Origin: Lasiosphaeris hirsuta
Taxonomy: Eukaryota > Ascomycota > Sordariomycetes > Sordariales > Lasiosphaeriaceae
Reading direction: 5' to 3'
Length of the DNA: 64,000 nt
Assembly: GCA_030549175.1 (NCBI GenBank)
Contig: JAUKUA010000005.1
Location: 1,302,001 to 1,366,000 of the forward strand
Below, piece after piece: positions 44,036 through 56,400 of this stretch. The translations under genes were made by a program, and so were the position numbers. The notes under the pieces are model-generated. The model was not told where the DNA came from. It saw only the letters and a list, made by a program, of their open reading frames with translations, and made no database searches. The first letter of the stretch is position 1. Each line of letters begins with the position of its first letter.

Positions 44036-44771
44036 CTTGACCGTCTTCCAGTAGAATTTCTTCTATAGGTGTGGTTTTTTTTGCGTCGGAATGTGAGTTT
44101 CGTTGTCGAGAAAGGGAATTTGAAAATTCCAGGAATTTTTTGTGTGCTCGGCGGGGTGAAGTGGAAAAAAATGCCCAAGACTCCAGGTGGGCCCGGCAGA
44201 CAATTCGCCGGGCCGTCTCCACCTGGCAAACCTTGGTGTCACTGGTCTTGGACGGCATGATGTCCACGTGACACCCATTTGAGCCGCCCGATGGTTCAAC
44301 CTCTTCGTGGCTGTGCCTTCACGGACGCAAACCAATCATAGCATAACAATAAACAGCAACTCAATATGACACCGCATATAACACAGCATGTCATATCTCA
44401 AAAGGCACAAGATCTAGTCATCACCCTCGTTATTCCACGGAATTCCCGAGGTCTCACTAGATTCGGACTCAAGCCAAATGTACCGAGTCGTTCTCGAGCT
44501 GCTGCACAACCAGGCCGAGCCGACACATCACTGTTCCGATGCAATTGGGATCTTTGCATTAGAATCCATGGGTATACCAGATCGACACATAAACAAGCAA
44601 TCTGAAATTTATTTGAGGGAGTGTCGATCGGAGATAGGAACGTGGGACGTTGCCCTCTTCTCCAGCTAAACTAATACCCAATGCTCGTCTTGAGCTAGAT
44701 ATCTCCAAGAGATAGGACGATGACAGGACTACAATCTTCAGTCAACCCAATTGATTTCCTCCAGTGGCTCC
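44036..44771. other. rpl1 promoter and adjoining sequence
   Basis: It contains the GC-rich inverted repeat of the rpl1 promoter. On the plus strand 44430-44669 is open and reads protein-like (SLDSDSSQMYRVVLELLHNQ onward, ending WDVALFSS), with no gene model I can support. Confidence 0.4.
44190..44214. repeat. GC-rich inverted repeat upstream of rpl1
   Basis: GGCCCGGC at 44190-44197 and its exact complement GCCGGGCC at 44207-44214 flank a 9-nt spacer. Position in the rpl1 promoter/leader suggests a regulatory or structural role, but this is inference. Confidence 0.6.
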
Positions 44772-45220
44772 CTATTCACTGTTCCGCCACCCCCCTGCAC
44801 CACCTCCGGCAACAGCTTTGTCGGGCATTGTCTGTGTAGAGTCACGAAGTGTTGCAAGAATGTCTTGTCTCAGGCTCTCTGCCCCCACACTACATACCAC
44901 GAGGCGTCAGTATCAGAAATCATCGACTAAAGGCAAAGGCATAAGGGGGGAAGCCCAGATGATTCCCACTAAGGTGGTGCTGTGAAGTTTTGGGGGGCGG
45001 GATTTTCAATGGTATAACTCTACTCACATGGGTCGCGTGGCGTCGAATCCTTCGTCGAATCGGAATCCTCCGACTCTGGATTTCCAAGACCAGACGCCTT
45101 CGAACCGGTGCTATTATTCTCCACGATGCCGATGTTGTTTCTATTACCATCATTGGTATGCTGAAAGGCTGAGGACATAGCCGTGCGGTTGGTTAGCAGG
45201 AGAGTTGCCGAAGATGACAT
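44772..45220 (-). CDS. Possible small protein gene, structure uncertain
   Basis: From the ATG at 45220 a 64-codon open stretch begins MSSSATLLLTNRTAMSS and is Ser/Thr/Asn-rich and acidic (GNPESEDSDSTKDSTPRD). It ends at a strong GTGAGT donor (45027). A protein-like 3' piece, ESLRQDILATLRDSTQTMPD to GGWRNSE, ends at TAG 44772-44774. A GATACTGACG branch site and a TATGTAG acceptor lie between them, but joining at those sites puts the second piece in the wrong frame. A shorter model with acceptor ending at 44969 gives an 82-residue protein ending at 44913. It may be a real small gene, or a recently damaged one. Confidence 0.3.
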
Positions 45221-47597
45221 ATTGGTAAGATGGGGTGTTTCGTGCAGGCTCTGCTTTGTGTAAGTTGGTTGATGGTACAGGATAGTTGCGATGTCAAGGC
45301 AAATGTTTGTCTGCCGAGTTTCAAACGAATGTGTTTTCGAATGTGGTGTTTCTCTTTTATATGTCTATTGAAGCCTTCGCGGCCTATGCATCATACATCT
45401 CAGGCAACCGAAAGTTACTCTCATTGCCCGTTTGACAAGGAACAAGGCGGCAGAGAACCACACAAACTGCCAAGGGCCATATCGAGCCTGTACCCCCTGA
45501 AGTTTATGCTTGATAGCCAGCAAGGCCACGGATGTCGCACAGGCCCCCCCTTTCCCTAGATACCTAATCCGAGGATAGGATCGAGTTATCACTGTGGCTT
45601 TCCGTAGGGATCCTTCTTCGGATACTCCAACGAGCTTGTATAACGAGCCATGATTGGTACATCACCGGATCTGAAGCCGATGACAAGAAAGACGGGTGCT
45701 AACCAACCAAAACGCTTGTATCGAACACCGGTCAGAGCACGCTGTCTCCGAGGAGCACGAAGAGTGATGTAGACAGGCGGCGTGACGATCTAGTGACGTG
45801 GTGCTATGATATGCTACCCCCTATCCTCTTTCATCAATACGCACCGTTGTTGCAGATGGAGTCAACCGAATAAGCTTCTTGAACGCCTCTTCAAAATATA
45901 TTCAGGGGTCCTAACTGCTTTTGGACATTGGTGTCCAAGTTCACGTGTGATAATTCACCGAGTTGACCCGTCAAGACGTAGCAGGATACTAGATACCTCA
46001 TCGTCACAGGCTGACCAGGTTCGTGAACTCCGAGTCGCCTATTGCCACAGCCGTAGGGCTGTAGTAGTGTACAGCAGTATGCTGTTTCTTATGCCTTGGC
46101 AGACACCTAATAATGGTGTTTGCCTTGAGGACCTGCACTGTCGCGTAGCTACGTTGAGTAACCAGCTCCCCGGGCTGAACGGAATGTGGTTGCTCAAGCA
46201 CCCCAAAGTGGGAGGACTCGAGCAATTCCTGGCAGTCGCGTACACTTTTCATGTGATCCAAGACACCCAAATGGTCAACAACTGCATCATGAACCCGTCG
46301 CTCAGCCCGGTTTGGGAGAGACGCTTCACACTATTCTCATGCGACAGCCCGAAGCTTATCGGTGAGGACACACGGTGTTTGCCCAGAGGCTGAGACCAAT
46401 GGCAGGCTCAGCCACCCATGTCGAGACGAAGGACTTCTCGCCAATGTTCTGCACGGAGAATAGAAACGAAACTGCACAGAAACTTTTTCCGTCATGCATC
46501 TCCTTCTAGAATGCGGCTCAAGACGAAAATCCCGCACATCGCCTGTGGCAGCACTCTCACAGGACACGACAATTACCAAGGAAGAGAGACTGCACAACGA
46601 GGCGACCCCGGTAGGGTGAACCCAAGAGAACCAGGCCTGATGACGGCAGTCACAAGTCGTACGTCGGCAGGTACCAACACAGCAGCTACCACTGCATATT
46701 CAGTTCACGATGCATATGAATGCAGATGGAATGTCGGGAGAGCTCTGCCAGTACCGAGCCGCAGAAGCGATGTGGCTGCGGAACCGGTCCACGAGGAAAG
46801 TCAGAGAGAACCCCAATTCATCTAGCACGCAAATATGACCAAGGACAGTTGGGTTGAACCACCATCGGTTGATTGATCGTGCAAAAGTGTAAGGAGAGAA
46901 AGGGGACAGGAAGAAAAGGCCAAAACTCAGTCGAGGGTCAATGGGCCGCGATTCGGACGCCACGGAGCACTTCGGGCCGCTGGATCCACTGAGCAAGGAA
47001 AAAGCACAGACCAAGCGGCTCTGAAATTTCAATCGCCTACAAAAAGTGCCGCTGCACAATTCTTTCCCAACCTCAAACTCTTTTGCTCCCAAGCTTCTCA
47101 GCACTAAGCCATCGGCTTGCCATTGAGCTCCTTGATTTTTGCCTGACTATGGAATTTGACAGGACTCGGAAGGCGAGATACCAAACACACAAACCACAAC
47201 ATGCCTGCCTACGCGCTCTTCTATGCGCAATAGGTTACTTTGATTTTTATCGTTAGAGTGGAAGAAAAACCCAACGGCCTAGACAGCCAGTCCAATCCAC
47301 CCCGCTGCTGTAGATTTATCGTGTTGCAGCGGGACTAACAAGGACAAACAAACAAACAAACCCATCACCATGATTTCTTGCGATCAATTGCATTCCACAT
47401 CATTTGGAATCTTGCTATATCTTCTAGACCGTCCACACGCCCCAAATATTCGGAAAATACCAATAAGATACATGCTCTTGCATCGTTCCTGCCGTAATCA
47501 TTTACATTGGTATCATTCGCCTTGTAATCCGCCCGTGTCATTCATCCACTCCAACTCCAAAACTCCCATGCCGTCATGGTTCCTATCATGAAACCTG
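45221..47597. other. Gene-poor region
   Basis: About 2.4 kb with no supported gene. A 195-codon plus-strand ORF (45806-46393) and an overlapping minus-strand ORF (46004-46270) both look partly protein-like, but neither has recognisable motifs, splice context or the GC-rich third positions of the surrounding genes. The right end should include the 3' UTR of the Zn2Cys6 gene. Confidence 0.4.
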
Positions 47598-49990
47598 TCA
47601 ACCGTTACGTTGAATGATGTACCTCTCTTCTTCGAACGACAGTATAAACTTTGCGCACAAACGACCCACATAGTTGAAGGTCACATCTCGGATCGGATGC
47701 TTGTCTTGGTAGGGCAAGATCGGATCCGCCGTCAGGTAGTCCAACTCACTCCCTGTCACGCCGTTAGTATCATTTCTTCAGGTTCATGGTGAAATCCGGA
47801 CTCACAGTTGCCCGGCTGCAACAACCTCCGCAGCTGCATCACCATGGCGGCGGCATCACGGTCCAACTCGTCAAGGCTCACATCGTCGACCATTGGATTG
47901 AAGCTGCGGCCGCCCGCGTCCCGCAAGTGCGTCTGGTACAACTGGTGGAACTGGAACCCAACTTGCTTGAAAGGCATATTTTCAATCGCGGCATTATGGC
48001 TGAGCGCGCCGGAGCGCTTCTTCACCGGTCGGTTCCCAGTCTCCAACGCGATTTGGTTCTCGGTGATGACGAACGTATCAACTGTTTGCTCCACCGACTC
48101 CATGAATAGAGTGAGCACTAGGAATGCGGCGAGACACGGCGCCCACCCCTTGCGCTCCTTTGGCTTGAGCGATGACCCAAACGCCTTGAACAGCTTGGTC
48201 ATCTCCGCCCGCATCATGTCGTCAAGTACCGCTTTGAGTTGTCGATTGAGCACCCGAGGCGTCACCCATGGCACGTTCAGCGGCACCAGCCCGGTTGGCC
48301 CGAGGTTGTTGATGCTCTGCTGTGTCAAGCACAGATGGTGGCCCATGACATAGTGCATGGCATAGATAGACAGCGCTCGCTTGACCATGACGTTGTCGCT
48401 TCGCTGGGCGTAGTCTTGCACGATGCGCAGAAGCGTTCGGGGTAGCCGCGTGTGACGGCTGTCTGTTACCATCTCGGCAAACGCGGGCTCTGCTACGATA
48501 GCTTGGATGTACTTGTCCAGCTTCTTGCGGAGCTCTTCTTTGTGAGAATTGCCTTCGGTCTCGAGTCCTATGGCCGCTGCATCCCGCCTTTGCAAGTCGG
48601 GCTTCCCGTACGCGTGCTGGAGGTGATAGTGGTGGACCACGTCGTCCGTCTTCGCCGTGAAGAATTTCGCCTTGATCGACAACCTCGCGTTGAACTGGGT
48701 ACCCGAGAACAACTCAACTGTACATGGTCTCTCAACCCCGTTGATGGTGAACCCGGCAATGTTGTCCCTGATGAACTCGGACATCTTATCTTTGGCAAAG
48801 TGACCCCGGATGAAGTCAGGGAACAGCACGGCGTCGAAGTCATCAAACTGCCAACACATGGCGTGTGGCACATGCTGTTGGAGCTTTAAACAGCTTCCGC
48901 ACGCCCGATCCTCCCCGCACTTGACCTTGCGGGCGTGGCAGTGGAAGCATGCGCCCAGCCGTCGCACCTTGAGCGCGCTCTCCTTGGTCTCGTTGGCGAG
49001 CGGCCCCTTGCGCCCCCGCTGAGACGAGCGCATTGCGTCGTGGCAGTCGAACGGGTTTGACTTGTCCGCGTGCGCGTTGACGCTGTCGGGCGTCACGATC
49101 AGGAACATGCTGCTGCTTCCGCTGCCGCCCCCGATGGGGGACTGTGTTGCGGGGCACTTCTTCTTCTTGGTCACTCGGGCGTCGCCGCGGACCTTGCGGA
49201 TCGCTATCGGCGTCGTGGGTTTGGCGCCGATGCTGCCGATGTCTTCGCGCTTGATGTGGACGTGTGGCGACTGCGGGCTGGCGCTTGCTTGCGGGCTGGC
49301 CGAGGGAGAATATTGCTGGGATGGGGATGGGGAGACGAATCCCGAACTGGGGTCTTCAATGACGAACATGGAATTCTTATCTATGGCCCCTACGGAGCTC
49401 CATGGCGCATCAGGGAACTCGATGTTGCTAAAGTCAAGCGTCTGGAGAGTTTGCTGCTCCACGCTGTTCATAGGCAGGAAGGCAGTGTTGTTTATCAGAT
49501 TGTTTAGCTCTGCTTCTGTCAGGGCTGGCGATGTGCTGGTTAGCATACTTGGCAAAGGGGGGCATGTGATGACATGTTGCGGCTCCTTACCGGTAAACTG
49601 CGAAGTAAGCAACGAGGGGCCGGTCGCCGGCACAAAGTAGTTTTCGGAGAAGAAGTTGCTGTCGCCGGTCTGTGCCGTGGTTGGTTCGAATGCGCTAATC
49701 GACCCGGAGCTGGTAAACGAATCGACGAAGACGTTTTGGAGGTCTGTGTCCAGGCTCAGCGGCGAGGCGGCCGGGAGCGACGACTCGGAGTGGTGGGATG
49801 CATGGCCGATGACACCCCACGAGCTGCCGAGGGCGCCGCTGCCCGGGCTCGGAAAGAAGCCCGCGGAGCCGGGGCTGGCGCTGTTCGGCGCGGATACATA
49901 GGTCCACGGGCTGTCTTCGGGGTCGCCGGTCGAGCCGGGGTAGTCAAAGCTCGATAGGGGCGAAGCCCCGGCTGAAGCGACGGATGCCAT
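47598..49990 (-). CDS. Zn2Cys6-type transcription factor
   Basis: I model three exons, 49591-49990, 47806-49524 and 47598-47752, giving 757 residues. Intron 1 (66 nt, GTAAGG, GCTAACC branch, GCCAG) is a multiple of three and open, so it could be missed. Intron 2 (53 nt, GTGAGT, ATACTAACG branch, GACAG) contains an in-frame stop; past it the frame continues with SELDYLTADPILPYQDKHPI and GRLCAKFILSFEEERYIIQ. The N-terminal 230 residues are Ser/Pro-rich with an acidic character, like an activation domain, and include KKKK and HIKRED. The cysteine cluster CFHCHARKVKCGEDRACGSC lies at about 326-345. The rest is helical. The factor resembles C6 proteins conserved across Sordariomycetes; I cannot name its targets. 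Confidence 0.82.
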
Positions 49991-52245
49991 GGCGGACGGT
50001 TTGCTTTTTGTTCAAGCCGAGAGAGACTGTAGGACTCGAGTCTAACCCGCCACCCCCTTGCGTGGCCTTGGTGAAGGGCCGATTTGCTAGGTACGCAGGT
50101 CTGCTTGTGAGACCGACTTTGTCGTCGTCCAGGCCGGACTCAGCCTTAGCCCTGGCCGTCTGTGGTTGTTTGCGAGCCTCGAGCAGCGTATAGCAACCAA
50201 TCTGGCTGAGTTCGTGTCCGTCACAATCAAGTCGCAGATCGTAGGGCAGAGGGTGTCGCCGAGTCGCTGTACGCCCCAATGACGGGACACAAGGCGCGCT
50301 TGAGAGCGGACGGGCGCGATTCACAACAGCAAGGCCAAGAAGGAACTCTTCAGCAAAAAAATATTTGGTCAATATCGCTTTATACGGCATCAAGGTATGG
50401 GAAAACAGACAGGAGACCTTGTCCCTCCTCGCTGGGCGGTGGTCTGCTAATTAACGTGGGCAGGAAATCCCGACGATGGATACCATCTGCGGCGGCGGCG
50501 GGCGCAGCCTTCGCGGGGCTAAACTCGATGGAGCGACCGAGGGGTTCGCGCAGAGGCAGCGCAACGCTGAGAGTGGCCCATCGTCCTTTAGGGGGGGGGG
50601 GGGCACATCGCAAGCAGGGGTTTATCGCCAAGCGTGGGACCGAATACGCTAAACCGGATTGGAACACCGACTGGGCTTCGGCACCGTCGCACCAAAAGGG
50701 ACACCTTGGGCTCTGCCGAGGAGGGGCGAGGGGACAGCAACAGGGCCTGTTAGTGGTAAGGCTGAGGGTATGTGGGAAAGGCTAACAATTGCTAGAGCCT
50801 GAAGAATAGAAACCAGACTGACAGCATCCAAGCCCTCGGTCGCTAACCCTGAGTCTTGGCCGTTGCAGATTTATCTCTGGCAGGCTAACGTACGGCATCT
50901 GGAGAAATGTACGCTAGAAAAGGCGGTGCAACGTGCCGAGCAATGCTGCTGGTGATACCCAACGGTCATGCGTCAACGGTCAAGGTGAAGTTGTTCATTT
51001 TCCCCTTTTGGTACGGGCTTAAATGCAATATGCTATTCTTCGAGAAAATGGAGGAGCGAAGCCTCCGATAGGTTTCCGGTGCTAAGTGACCTGTCCGTAT
51101 CCGTTCCCGCACGTCCAAGACACCTCCCGGCCCGGGACCGCCATGCCAAGACCGCATTGGCTTCCGCAGCCAAAGGCGCATCATCCCGACGAGTCCCATT
51201 CAACCACATGGCACTCGAAGCCGAAATGACAGGTAACACATCGCCCTTCAAAATCAAAGCTCAGACGGCAAGCTCTCAAAACTAGCTGTATAGCAACTAA
51301 GTCACTAAGCGTGAGACGGTGTCTCACTTGGCAGTGACCTATTCTAGACAACGAGACTAACCCTCCCGTCCCATCCAACAATGCAAAGAAAACCAAGACC
51401 AAAAGATTACACATGACGCGATGCCACTCACCCAGCACGAAGAGAACACGGCAACATCTAATTGGCAATGAGAAAAAACGGAACAAAAACATCAAACTGC
51501 CTCCCTACTGCCCCCTATATGCCTCCCGGACCTAACCCACAGAACAGACTACCAACCCGCCATGACCCTGCATACCCTGTAGCCTAGGTAGTAGCGGTAT
51601 ACTAAATCGGCCGAACGAATAACAATCAAGCGTACCCAGCCTCCTGTAGACAGCTTGGACGACCGACATGAACAAAAAAAAAAGCCAGTCAAAACCACCA
51701 ACGCAGTGCAACACTAATAGAAACCAAACAACAAAACCTCCGTTACCGTACCCCCGCCGCCCAAAAAGAAAAAAAAGGATTTCAGCCTCACTAGTGCCGC
51801 CCCTAGAGAGAAACAAAAGGAAATTAAACGAGGAAAGAGAAATGCAAATAAGGGGGTAAGCCCGTACAAGTCTGTCAAAAGTCCACCCCTTTTGACAGAA
51901 GGAAAACCGTTTCATTTCCTCTCGTCCAGTCCAATCCAATCCAGTCCAGTCCAGTTTATGGCCACTCATCTGTTTTTCTCGCTTCCTAGGGGGCCTTCGA
52001 TATGAGCGACATCTCTGCGTGTATCCAAGGGCTCCAAAGAGACAGTGTCTCCCCTCGAGTTAAACAGGGAAGAAAGGGGAAACGCGACATTGTCTCTTGG
52101 AAGAAAAAAAGAAAGAAAAAAAACCGTCGATGGCTGTTTTCCAAGAATAGACCCATCCAAAAACAACAGCAGAGAAAAGCTCAAAAGAAGCAAAACACTG
52201 CTCGCAATCCTAATCTTCTTTCTTCATCTTCTGTCTCTTCTTCTC
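49991..52245. other. Promoter and long leader region of the Zn2Cys6 gene, plus adjoining 3' region
   Basis: About 2.25 kb with no supported gene. It holds a run of 13 G at 50591-50603, and six TCCAG/TCCAA pentamers at 51925-51954. The left half is probably promoter and 5' UTR of the Zn2Cys6 gene; the right end, rich in A tracts, is probably the 3' UTR of the gene that stops at 52246. Confidence 0.45.
51925..51954. repeat. Pentamer tandem repeat, 6 x TCCAR
   Basis: Six head-to-tail pentamers read TCCAG, TCCAA, TCCAA, TCCAG, TCCAG, TCCAG. They lie about 300 bp downstream of the stop at 52246, most likely in a 3' UTR. Confidence 0.9.
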
Positions 52246-53489
52246 CTACCGGAACCTCGCCGCCGAAGCAGCCGACCTCTCCTGGATCTGTTGTTCTGTT
52301 GAAACGTATAGCCTGTCCAGATAGTCCATGGCCTGGGCATCCTTGAGGATCTTGGCGACCTGTATGCCGGCTGAGATGAGCTGGAGGATGTTGCGGTCGT
52401 CCTTGAGCGGACGCGACTGGTGCTTGGCCGCGTGCCGCATCTCGAGCGAGTTCTCTAGAATCGTGACAAACTGCTTGATCTGCCCGTTGTACAGCACGCG
52501 CGCCGGGATGCGCCGCTTCGTTGCCAGCCGTTTGAGCAGATACACCCACTCGGTCCTACACGCCGCAACAAAATTGGTCTTAGCGAAGTGATCCTCGAAG
52601 TGCTGTCGGCTATTGGATTTTTTGGTTTTTCTTTTTGCCTCGAGGCGGGGCTGGGTGAATTGAAAAAAAAAAAAAGAAGGGGGGAAGCCAGCAAATACGT
52701 ACCACTCCCGGTCCTGGGGCCGCTCAACCGGCCGCATATCCTGCGTCAGCGGGATGGGAAACTGGTACTTTGCTACAAAGTCATATGCGCACCGCGACAG
52801 GCGGTCATTGACTTGGGACAGGACACTATCCTGTTCCTGCACTAAGAGGTTGGTGGGGAGATGGGGCAGCTCGCGCTCCTGCAGGGCGATGTAGTCCGGT
52901 GGCGGGCGTTGCAGGAACTGATGGGGCCCGTCAAACTCATCCCGGTTCGACGGACGCCGTTGCGAGCGCGGCTTTCCGTTCATCCTGTTCTTGCCCGGCG
53001 GCGTCCTGCCACCAACGCCGTTGTCCAGCGAGTAGTCGGATAGGCTCGGGGATGCCATGAGATCATCCACGGAATTGGAGGGCGAGAAGCGGCCCGGATG
53101 ATCCCACCCCTGAGGGGCCATTATGTTCTTGTACGGGCCGGCTTGGCTCTGAGACTGGGCATGGGCATGGGTCTGGCTTTGGCTGGAGTTGGCGTACGGC
53201 CCCGGGCCGGGTCGGAGGGTGTATGTGGAAAGGGGGTAGACGACGGACTCGGCGCCGGCTCGCCCGAAGTGGCCATTGCTCCCTACAGAGACCGTGGCAG
53301 GCAGGTTATACGAAGAGACGGTCCCGGACGGGTACGCCACGCTTGATTGACCCTAAGGTTATTCTCGCTGTCCTGAATCGGGAGGGTCTCAGTTCGGCTG
53401 TCATCTTACCTCTGTTGCCGATAGGGCCCGGCGTTGCCCTTCTCGAACACGCCATTTTGGTACGGCTCAGTATAAATTGGGCTTGCCAT
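52246..53489 (-). CDS. Conserved fungal protein of unknown function
   Basis: Three exons, 53410-53489, 52703-53341 and 52246-52609, give 360 residues. The ATG at 53489 opens with MASPIYTEPYQNGVFEKGN. The first intron (68 nt) has a GTAAGA donor, but the only acceptor that keeps frame is TCAAG, as a TTAG 11 nt earlier would break it. The second intron (93 nt, GTACGT to AATAG) is a multiple of three and open. The N-terminal half is disordered (Ser, Gln, Pro, Gly). The C-terminal half is helical and well-formed: LLVQEQDSVLSQVNDRLSRC, TEWVYLLKRLATKRRIPARV, LYNGQIKQFVTILENSLEMR and DRNILQLISAGIQVAKILKD. I do not recognise the domain; it contains no catalytic motif, signal peptide or membrane segment. 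Confidence 0.75.
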
Positions 53490-56400
53490 AAGTCAGCTGA
53501 CATATGCTCCCTCGCCCGGTGGATGGATCGAGATTTGTTCCCACCTGCGCGAAGAAAGCCAAGGGTCGGTTGGCGCCACGACCGATGTGCGGTAGGCAAA
53601 TTCTGGCTGTGCCATCGCTTTTTCCTCTCCTAGCCGGAGCGGACGGGAATCTTCAAGATCTGGATTTTCTTGAAGGGCTTGTTGACCGGTGGTTTTTTTT
53701 TCTTCTCGGGACAGTGAAAAGCACAAAACGCAAAACAAAACAACCCAAAAAGAAAAGGGACGGTCCTGTCCACAAGAGGCCCCGGAACTGCCAAGTTAGT
53801 CCTGTGGGCAAAACGTGAAAAATCCTTGCGGCCGGGCCGGGGTTTCCTAGGAGAATGGCCACCAAAAAGTCCTTAAAAATCCAAGGGGATCCACGCGGCG
53901 GCGATAGCCTCACTGGGATGTGTCTTCGGGACGATTTTCAACGGCGGACGGTCCGACAGAACAGCCGGTCAGACTAAAAGAGCGGATTTTGACAACTCGG
54001 CGGACGCGCAAGTGGACTCCTTGAGTCTAGAGAGTTTAAAACGTTCTGCCTGGTTGCTCAAGGGGAAGCAACCTGACTCTAGTCCGATGTTGGGTGTGCC
54101 TGAGCAGCGAGACGGAAAAGGAGAGGAGCCGGACAGAGGACAGTCCCGCGATGCAGACATATATGTTGTCTCTGCTTAGGGCTGAGTGGCAAGGTTGACA
54201 CTGTCACAGCTTGCAGGCAGCAGAACAACAGGATATGGGGCAGCACGGCAAGCAATCGAGGCCGAGGACAACGCAGCGCGCTGTCGGTAACTCGGTAGCC
54301 TCTGACGGTGCGCACAAGTAGGCGTCCAACCTGGAAGCTGGAGAGGGACAAAAGGCGTTCTGCTTTCAGCAAAGACCCGCATACGAGGGCGGATTCGTGA
54401 CCTCGAGGGTGTGGGGGGAGGGGAGGCATGGGAGTGCATGCGCAGACAGGTCGGCAGACAAGTCGGGCGTTGACCGGGAGGCAGACAAGCAGAAAAACAG
54501 ACAAGCAGGGAGGCAGGATCTCGGGCTGCGTCGTGCGCGATGATCGTTAGCGAGAGGGCGTGACTTGGAACCGGAAGATCGATGGGTGCTGGTCCAATGG
54601 CCGGCTCGGCGCTTGATCCGGTCGCCCGTCGCGAACCCTTTACACAGGCTCGCACAAGCTGCAAGCGAGGGCGGCGTGCTGGCCAGCATGGCGGCATCGA
54701 GAAGGCGGATGGTGGGTAGGGCACCGTTGGGCAGAGATGGAATTTTCCAGGTTGCGACTCGGATTGCGAGGGTGCCAAAGCAATCTGTATTGTTGCCCGA
54801 TTGCCCCGACATCCTGGGACGCCATTGGTGCAATGGCCGACCCTGCGTTGACCTGCGTCCGCTGAAGCAGTGACAAGAGGAATGGTTGGGGCCGCGCGAC
54901 GTTGGCTTGACGTTAGGCAGAAACGCGCTTCGCTGGCGCTGGCAAGCCCAATCATGGCTGCTTCGATGGCAGATTGACAGCAAATACCCAACTCCCACAG
55001 ACATCTCGTCACCCTTGGCCCGCCGTGTCTCGACATTCGATGCTCCAACATTTGCTTGCCTGCATGTCCTCCCCCCTGGCCCCTCTTCCCTCTTCTCGGC
55101 CGCCTTTGTCTTTAAAGAGTAGAGCCTCGCCTAGATCCGCACTCACCCTACCCTACCTAGTGATCATTGATGCCCATTGTCGGCATGCGGGGGCTGTGAA
55201 AGTGCGCGATGCTGAAGACAGAGCAGCCCCCAGGCCGAAAGGGGAACAGGATGAAGCGTTTGAACCGGCCAAGACCAAAGACCCTCCTCCCCACGTGCTC
55301 TTGCACACAGACACACAGACACACACAAGATCCAAGATCCAAGACCCTGTAACCCGCCGCCTAAGCCGATTGCCTGCCGCCCCGACCCGAGCCGTGATTT
55401 TGAGAGACTTTGCCAAGTGAGAGCCATGGCACGCCCGCTGCCGCGAGCATTTCGGCCCGGGACCCCAGGACACAGCACGGCCGACTCCCGAAATACCATC
55501 CAGGCCCAAGAAACGGCAGCATCAGCATGGTAAAAAACCCCAGGTCCTTTCCCCACACTTCTCCAACACGCCCGAACCGCCCTGCACGCCAGCTTTATTT
55601 AGCAACCGTTGGTTTCCGCTGCTGAAGCAGAGCGGCCCGTCTTGGAGCCTGAGGAGTCGCGGAGCCTGAGCCTGAAAGATGCCCCCCTGAGCGCCCTACC
55701 AAGGTAAGATCTGACTGGTGGCCACCATCGCCGTCGCTGTGCCCGGCCGTGGATAGCCGGGGCATCCCAACGCGCAGGCCTGGCCTTCACCACGAAATAT
55801 AGGCTCAGAATGGGCCTCCTTGCCTTGTCGAGAGAGACAAGGCTGAATTAGGCTTTCATCCATTGACTGAACCCTGGGTTGAGCTGCCGATCTCTCAACG
55901 ATAGTCCTTGGGGCCACTGCCACTAGCGGTTTGTTGACGTCAATGGGCACCACCGGGCCAACTGAAGAGACATGCCAATCCTAGTTGCTTGACCGTTTAC
56001 TTACATGATAAGGAGCCATTCTATCAAGACCCATGCCGGCTGACATTCGATTTTGCTATTTCACCATGCCTCGATGTCGACAACCTCCAGGAAATAGAAT
56101 GGGCTTTTACCTACCTCAACATCCACCCGGCCTGAGGAACACATCCGCATCCTGGACGGCACCTTCATGCGAACCCGCTGATTTGGATCCAAGCCCATCG
56201 TGACATCCCAAAGAGGGTTTTGCATAGCGATGTGGCCTGTGACATAGAACTGCGTCTAGTAGTTGTCATTCTCGAACGCTCGGAATGCAGCCGGCCATGA
56301 GATCAGATATCTCTTGCCGACGAGCCGCGAACATGACACATTAACGGCGCTCCACCCTTCCATGGTCCGTGGACTGCAGAGTGGGCTAGCCTTCACAGAG

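Noticed and set aside
54176..55051. 291-codon minus-strand ORF in the 8-kb intergenic region
   Set aside because: Rich in Cys, Arg, Ser and Pro with no motif, overlapped by other long frames on both strands; typical of chance ORFs in GC-rich DNA.
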